A DNA stretch of 51,655 nucleotides from a bacterium (GTDB taxonomy: Bacteria; Verrucomicrobiota; Verrucomicrobiae; Opitutales; Opitutaceae). Numbering within the stretch: position 1 is the first letter of the stretch; each line of letters starts with the position of its first letter. Shown in pieces: positions 47,680 to 51,655 of the stretch. The translations under genes and the position numbers were made by a program. The stretch lies in the NCBI GenBank assembly GCA_021780625.1, contig JAJXYI010000132.1, positions 1 through 51,655 on the forward strand, written 5' to 3'. The notes beneath the pieces are model-generated. The model was not told where the DNA came from. It ran no database searches and saw only the letters and a program-made list of their open reading frames with translations.

Positions 47680-48912
47680 TCACGGTCCGGTCCCTCGGCG
47701 GTGGAGGCTTTTGAGAGCCTTGAGGAGCCCATCGGCAGCGGAGGCGTAGCTGTAATCGGCGACCCTCTCGCGTGCGCGACGTGAGAAAACGGAAAGGTCG
47801 GCTGCGAAAGCCCGTTCGAGGGTGGCCCCGAGGGCATCGCGATCGCCGGCGGGGAAGACCCAGCCGGTCGCACCTTCCTCGACTAAATCCTGCTGGCATC
47901 CAACAAGATTGCTCACGATACAGGGCCTCCCCATGTGCATGGCTTCGTTGACGGCGAGGCCCCAGGTTTCGTAAAGCCCGCGGGAGGGAAGGCAGAAGAC
48001 ATCGCCCGTGAGGTACCGCCCCGGCATTTCGCTTTGATTTGCAAAAGGCAGGAAATGCACGCGTGCCCCGGGCGCCTGGGCAGTGCGACGTCGCAGGGCA
48101 TCCGCGTCCTTGCCATCGCCTGCGAACACGAGCACCCGGTTGGGGCCTGCATGAGTCAGAAAAGCCTCGAGCAGGCCCATGGGATCCTTGTCGGGGTGCA
48201 GTTTCCCTGCAAAGAGGATCACGCGGTCCTCCCTCGATATCCCCAAACTCGAACGCACAGCGTCCGCGGTCGCACACGTCGCGGGATCGCAGGGGTCGAA
48301 GTGGGCGGCGTTGACGGCGTGGGGGGCAAAAAACAACCGGCCGGGAGGAATCCCAAAGGTCCTGAAATAGGTTCGGTTGGCTTTCCCCACGTAAGTCAGC
48401 GCCGCGAATTGGCGGTAGAGCAGCCCCAGCAAAAGGCGCTTTCCAAACCCCCGCTGCTCGCGTCCGAGCAGGTGGGAGTCCCCCCGGAACACCAATGGAA
48501 TGCCGGCGAGCCGAGCCCGGGCGACCAGGCTCAGATGGCTCCGATATGCATAGCCGAACAGCAGGATCGCGTCGGGGCGCCAGGGCTTCAGCCGCGCCCA
48601 TAGGCTCGGATTGTCGAGCCCCGAGAACCGCTCCGTCCCCGGATGCTTGGAGCGGTTGGGAACCTGCTCCCAGGCATACCCGCTCACCAGATCGACGTCC
48701 CAGGAAAAGGTCGTGCCAAAACGGGGGTCGCGCTGCGGAGTGATACCGAAGTCCCAAAGGTAGAATACCCGCAGGTCAATCGGGCAATGCGCCGCGATCC
48801 AGCGAAACCAGGGGCTGTAGTACTGCGTCGGATGCGAGACGACGACTGCGAGGCGGAACCCGCTCAGCGCGGAGGTGGCGGAGAGCTGTGATTGGCCGGG
48901 TTGCCAGCTCAC
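47680..48912 (-). CDS. GT4-family glycosyltransferase
   Basis: 410 aa. The N-terminal domain begins with a short variable segment and then FRLAVVVSHPTQYYSPWFRWIA, a variant acceptor loop with His-Pro-Thr-Gln. The donor domain has VILFAGKLHPDKDPMGLLEAF (about 231-251) and SRGLYETWGLAVNEAMHMGRPCIVSN with the E-x7-E motif (E-T-W-G-L-A-V-N-E). It overlaps the Wzy-like gene by 4 bp (ATGA at 48909-48912) and is thus coupled to it. Substrate unknown. Confidence 0.9.
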   Translation of the reverse strand: MSWQPGQSQLSATSALSGFRLAVVVSHPTQYYSPWFRWIAAHCPIDLRVFYLWDFGITPQRDPRFGTTFSWDVDLVSGYAWEQVPNRSKHPGTERFSGLDNPSLWARLKPWRPDAILLFGYAYRSHLSLVARARLAGIPLVFRGDSHLLGREQRGFGKRLLLGLLYRQFAALTYVGKANRTYFRTFGIPPGRLFFAPHAVNAAHFDPCDPATCATADAVRSSLGISREDRVILFAGKLHPDKDPMGLLEAFLTHAGPNRVLVFAGDGKDADALRRRTAQAPGARVHFLPFANQSEMPGRYLTGDVFCLPSRGLYETWGLAVNEAMHMGRPCIVSNLVGCQQDLVEEGATGWVFPAGDRDALGATLERAFAADLSVFSRRARERVADYSYASAADGLLKALKSLHRRGTGP

Positions 48913-50444
48913 GCGGCTTTCTCCCTTTTATGCACGGTTCGGTCGACAAATGGCGCGACCGCAAGGCAGATGGATACGATGGACTGGAATACCGACGTCA
49001 CGAGCACGCTTGCAACCATCTCATAGGACGTCGCCATCCCGAGAAACAGCGCGAATAGCGCGAACCCTTCGAGTGACAGCACGGCCTTGTTCTGGGTGAG
49101 GCGTTCGATCACCGCGATGAAAATTCCGAGTGCTATTCCCAATACGATGCTCCCGATGTAGGGACCGTAGTTTCCATATGCCTCGGGAAGGAGTCCCCAC
49201 GCGATGTACGTCGTATAGGTGGAGTGCAGGTCCTGCCGCCCGAAGTGGACGTTGAGCAACACCTGACCCTCGTGAGCACGGGGCTTTTCAGGCCAGAAAT
49301 AGCGCGGGATCAGCAACGGGGGGATGATCTCATAGGTCTCGCCGTTGAGGGTGTCGAAGTGACCGTTTTGGATGGCATCGATCACGAAGAGAAGGTTGCT
49401 CAGATTGTTGACCCGGTCGGCCAGCGTCTGACGTGCGTCGCGCTCCTGCGCTGTCTCGTCCTTCGGTTCGAACATCATCGTCATGCTGGCGTTGACCCAA
49501 TCGGTGTAGATGGTCGGAAGGTTTTGGATCGAGTAGGACTTCATTTCGCCCGTGTTCTCGTCCCAGTACTGCATGCGCATCTCGTGTTTGCTCAGATTGA
49601 AGAAGGAGAGCACCGCGAGCGTCACGATGACGTATTTCCACGGAAAGCGTCCCGAACTCCAGAACAGGCCGATCATCACCGAAGCGATGTAGATGATGGT
49701 CGAGGAGAGCAGAAGCGAGGCGGCCGAGACGAAGCATTGGACGGAGAATGCCACCCAGAAGAAGATCTTGAAAGACCGCTCGATGTCGCCGCTGCCGACG
49801 CCCAGGGCTCCGATGAAGAATCCGCACATGCTCGCCGCGCCCTGGATCGCTACGAAGATAGGATACGAACCCTGGGGCAGGGCGTTGAACAGCGGGTCGA
49901 GCCCGCCGGAAGTGTAGGCAATCTGGTAGATCGTCGTAAAACCGATCAGGACCAAACCCAGCTTGCGGAAGGCCTGGAAGCCTCCTCGCTTCAGAATCGT
50001 CAGGGTGTAGGAGACCGGTTTGCAGGGCGAGATGATCTGCATGAACGCGTACCAGCTGGTCGCCATGGCGAGCTGGAAGACGAGCAGCTCGACACCGGCG
50101 CTGCTGAATTCATAGCGTGGATACTTGGCCAGCGCCTCGTTGGCCATTATGACCGGGATCCCGTAGGCGAGTAGGTGCTGTACGGCCATCATAGGCAGCA
50201 GGGGGACCCCTCTTCCGTGCACGGACCAAAGGTGCAGCACGAGGAAGGTGCCGATCGAGGCGAGGATGAATGTCGACCCCCCTAGCCGGTCGGTGAAAAA
50301 ATAGTATGTGCCCAGGAGTCCGAGCACCGCCCCGATTGCCAGTCTTGACTCCGAAATGAACACCCGAATGTTGCCCGCCATGTCGGCGACGGTCGTCTGT
50401 TCGTCAATGCGGAGACGCTTGGTTTTAAGGCGGGAAAAATTCAC
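48909..50444 (-). CDS. Wzy-like oligosaccharide repeat-unit polymerase
   Basis: 511 aa, about 11 predicted membrane helices (near 35-52, 57-72, 80-96, 115-135, 160-178, 200-222, 226-262, 267-285, 428-448, 461-478 and 482-500) with a long periplasmic loop at about 290-425 that holds Arg-rich and acidic residues, as in O-antigen polymerases. No short catalytic motif is conserved in this family, so the call rests on topology and position in the glycosyltransferase cluster. Visual reading suggests somewhat more A/T codons than the housekeeping genes, as is often seen for polymerase genes. It lies 111 bp downstream of the PIG-L gene. Confidence 0.72.
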   Translation of the reverse strand: MNFSRLKTKRLRIDEQTTVADMAGNIRVFISESRLAIGAVLGLLGTYYFFTDRLGGSTFILASIGTFLVLHLWSVHGRGVPLLPMMAVQHLLAYGIPVIMANEALAKYPRYEFSSAGVELLVFQLAMATSWYAFMQIISPCKPVSYTLTILKRGGFQAFRKLGLVLIGFTTIYQIAYTSGGLDPLFNALPQGSYPIFVAIQGAASMCGFFIGALGVGSGDIERSFKIFFWVAFSVQCFVSAASLLLSSTIIYIASVMIGLFWSSGRFPWKYVIVTLAVLSFFNLSKHEMRMQYWDENTGEMKSYSIQNLPTIYTDWVNASMTMMFEPKDETAQERDARQTLADRVNNLSNLLFVIDAIQNGHFDTLNGETYEIIPPLLIPRYFWPEKPRAHEGQVLLNVHFGRQDLHSTYTTYIAWGLLPEAYGNYGPYIGSIVLGIALGIFIAVIERLTQNKAVLSLEGFALFALFLGMATSYEMVASVLVTSVFQSIVSICLAVAPFVDRTVHKREKAA

Positions 50445-50555
50445 GGAAATGCGTCGACGCGATTCGGATCGGAGCCCCCGGAGCGTGTGCTCCTGTGAAG
50501 TGCACGCGAGTCGATCCTATCGCAACGAAATAGAGGAAGCCAATGCCTGCTCGGC

Positions 50556-51323
50556 TCAGGCTTCAAAAAAAAGTTCGTGGGCGCCGTCAAAAAGCGCGCG
50601 GAAGTCTGCGGGCAGCGCCGGGTCGCGGAATGGCGGGAGCGGAAGCAGCTGCGAGGCGTGGGCGTCGATGGCGCGTTGCTTCGGGGATAGGCCGACACCC
50701 AAGCGCACTCGATACACCTTCCGGTAACGGAAAAAGGCGCGGATCAGCGGTCGCACCTGCCACCTGGCCCAAATCGGGTATTCAAGCAGCCTGGTTCGAC
50801 GATCGCTTCGACCGAGCGCCTCGCTGACGCATTCCGTCGCCCGGTCGTGTTCCGAACTTCCGTCACGCCGGCAGGGAGTCAGGATCGTATCAGGGTCCAG
50901 CGAGCGAATAAGCCGTTCCAGGTCGTTCACAAGACGCCCCCTGGCCTTCGTCGGGAGGCGCGCTAGCGTTCCATCCTCGTAATCGAGAAAATGAAGATGG
51001 CCTGTCTCCACGCCGAGATGACGCGCAGCCTCGCCCATCTCCAGACGGCGCATCGCTGCGATCTGGCCAGGCGAATGATTGGGATGTCCCGGATGCGACG
51101 CGCGCCCATCGGTCACGACTGCAATCCACACCTGCGCGCCACCCGCCGTAAGTTCGGCGATGGTGCCTCCGCAGCCGAGAGACTCATCGTCGGGATGGGG
51201 AGCGACGACCAGGACGCGCCGAAAGCGCGCCAAGGGCAGCCTGCCGGACCGGGCCCCGAGTCCAATGCTCACAAGCCTGTACGCGGCAAAACGGAAGCAA
51301 GCTTTGATGGACTTCGTGCTCAT
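50556..51323 (-). CDS. PIG-L family (LmbE-like) deacetylase
   Basis: 255 aa. Zinc-dependent N-deacetylase fold: the metal motif PHPDDESLGCGG is at about 37-48, with a second metal ligand in SSEHDRA (about 160-166, H-D-R). The family removes N-acetyl groups from N-acetylglucosaminyl-type substrates. In this cluster it would most naturally de-acetylate an amino sugar of the polysaccharide or its lipid-linked precursor; that is inference. The ATG is 39 bp after the partial gene at the window edge. Confidence 0.9.
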   Translation of the reverse strand: MSTKSIKACFRFAAYRLVSIGLGARSGRLPLARFRRVLVVAPHPDDESLGCGGTIAELTAGGAQVWIAVVTDGRASHPGHPNHSPGQIAAMRRLEMGEAARHLGVETGHLHFLDYEDGTLARLPTKARGRLVNDLERLIRSLDPDTILTPCRRDGSSEHDRATECVSEALGRSDRRTRLLEYPIWARWQVRPLIRAFFRYRKVYRVRLGVGLSPKQRAIDAHASQLLPLPPFRDPALPADFRALFDGAHELFFEA

Positions 51324-51362
51324 AGAGAATCGCGGACCAGCCTCGCGTGCATCGGTCTCCCG

Positions 51363-51655
51363 TCAGCTGCGGGATGCTCGATGAAATCCGGCGGCAAGCC
51401 GCCAGCTCTCGGTGAAATACCAGCGTTTCGCTGTATCCACATAATGATGCATCACGGCGCTCGGGGCCAGGCATTCCTGCCTGGTCGGCAGGGTGAGGTA
51501 GTCGTCGGAGGGGGCGACCGCGCAGGCCTTGCCCGCCACGAGCATGGCGACCAGCGCCTGCTCAAGGTAATAGTTCGTGCGCTCCCGGGAGATAAGCGCG
51601 GCCGTCCAGGACTCGAGCCGCTCCCAGTCGATCGCCTCGCTCCTGAGTCCGCACA
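51363..51655 (-). CDS. Unidentified protein of the polysaccharide cluster (5' end outside window)
   Basis: The frame stays open from the right edge (base 51653) to TGA at 51363-51365, giving the last 96 residues. The end contains DWERLESWTAALISRERTNYYLEQALVAM, then SDDYLTLP, AVMHHYVDTAKRWYFTESWR and a short basic tail. The S-D-D-Y-x-T-L-P and H-H-Y-V segments recall C-terminal parts of sugar-transferase-like proteins of capsule loci, but I do not make a family call. It lies directly upstream of the PIG-L gene, same strand. Confidence 0.7.
   Translation of the reverse strand, partial: CGLRSEAIDWERLESWTAALISRERTNYYLEQALVAMLVAGKACAVAPSDDYLTLPTRQECLAPSAVMHHYVDTAKRWYFTESWRLAAGFHRASRS

Overview
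The window is a 51.7-kb piece of a high-GC bacterial chromosome. No rRNA, tRNA, phage, insertion sequence or CRISPR array was seen. The gene set (fmt, der, photolyase, trpA, miaA, aroA-cmk, tig-clpP-clpX, hisA, ffh, a didermic-type polysaccharide locus, an orphan ADOP-type permease, Cys-tailed response regulators) and the near absence of Shine-Dalgarno sequences before most starts suggest a Gram-negative bacterium. Verrucomicrobiota (Opitutales-like) is my best guess, but nothing in the window fixes the taxonomy.

Layout. Positions 1-8363 (minus strand) hold signalling and housekeeping genes: a phosphotransferase with a RapZ-like C-terminal domain running off the left edge, a small unrecognised ORF, a response regulator with a four-cysteine tail coupled by ATGA to a 1238-aa hybrid histidine kinase, ffh, and a second response regulator whose C-terminus looks like an HPt domain without its histidine. 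Positions 8654-21411 (plus strand) hold an orphan FtsX/MacB-type permease, an AsnC-family regulator with an aminotransferase, der, fmt, a photolyase, a TIGR01777-type SDR protein, trpA, miaA and meaB. Positions 21440-24214 (minus) are aroA-cmk-plsC, divergent from an rlmM-like methyltransferase (plus). Positions 25403-29232 (minus) carry a hypothetical protein, a DUF4199 membrane protein, an AIM24-family protein, and the coupled pair tsaB-alr. Positions 29412-32850 (plus) are tig-clpP-clpX. An M42 peptidase (minus) and hisA (plus) diverge at about 34 kb.

From 34754 to the right edge every gene is on the minus strand, forming a surface-polysaccharide locus of about 17 kb. It contains an unidentified protein at the edge, a PIG-L deacetylase, a Wzy-like polymerase, five GT4-type and one GT2-type glycosyltransferases, a WcaF-like acetyltransferase, an O-antigen-ligase-family protein, a polyprenyl-phosphate glycosylphosphotransferase that would start the repeat unit, a GT-C-like membrane protein, a disulfide-reductase flavoprotein and an FkbM methyltransferase. 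Many of these genes overlap or nearly touch, so they are probably co-transcribed. No flippase, Wzz or Wza gene is visible, so the locus must continue beyond the right edge or be completed elsewhere.

Most of the window is conserved housekeeping. The points that merit a second look are the degenerate HPt regulator, the Cys-tail regulator with its kinase, the RapZ-phosphotransferase fusion, the redox flavoprotein inside the polysaccharide operon, a sigma-54-like site before the orphan permease, and the SD-poor translation starts.
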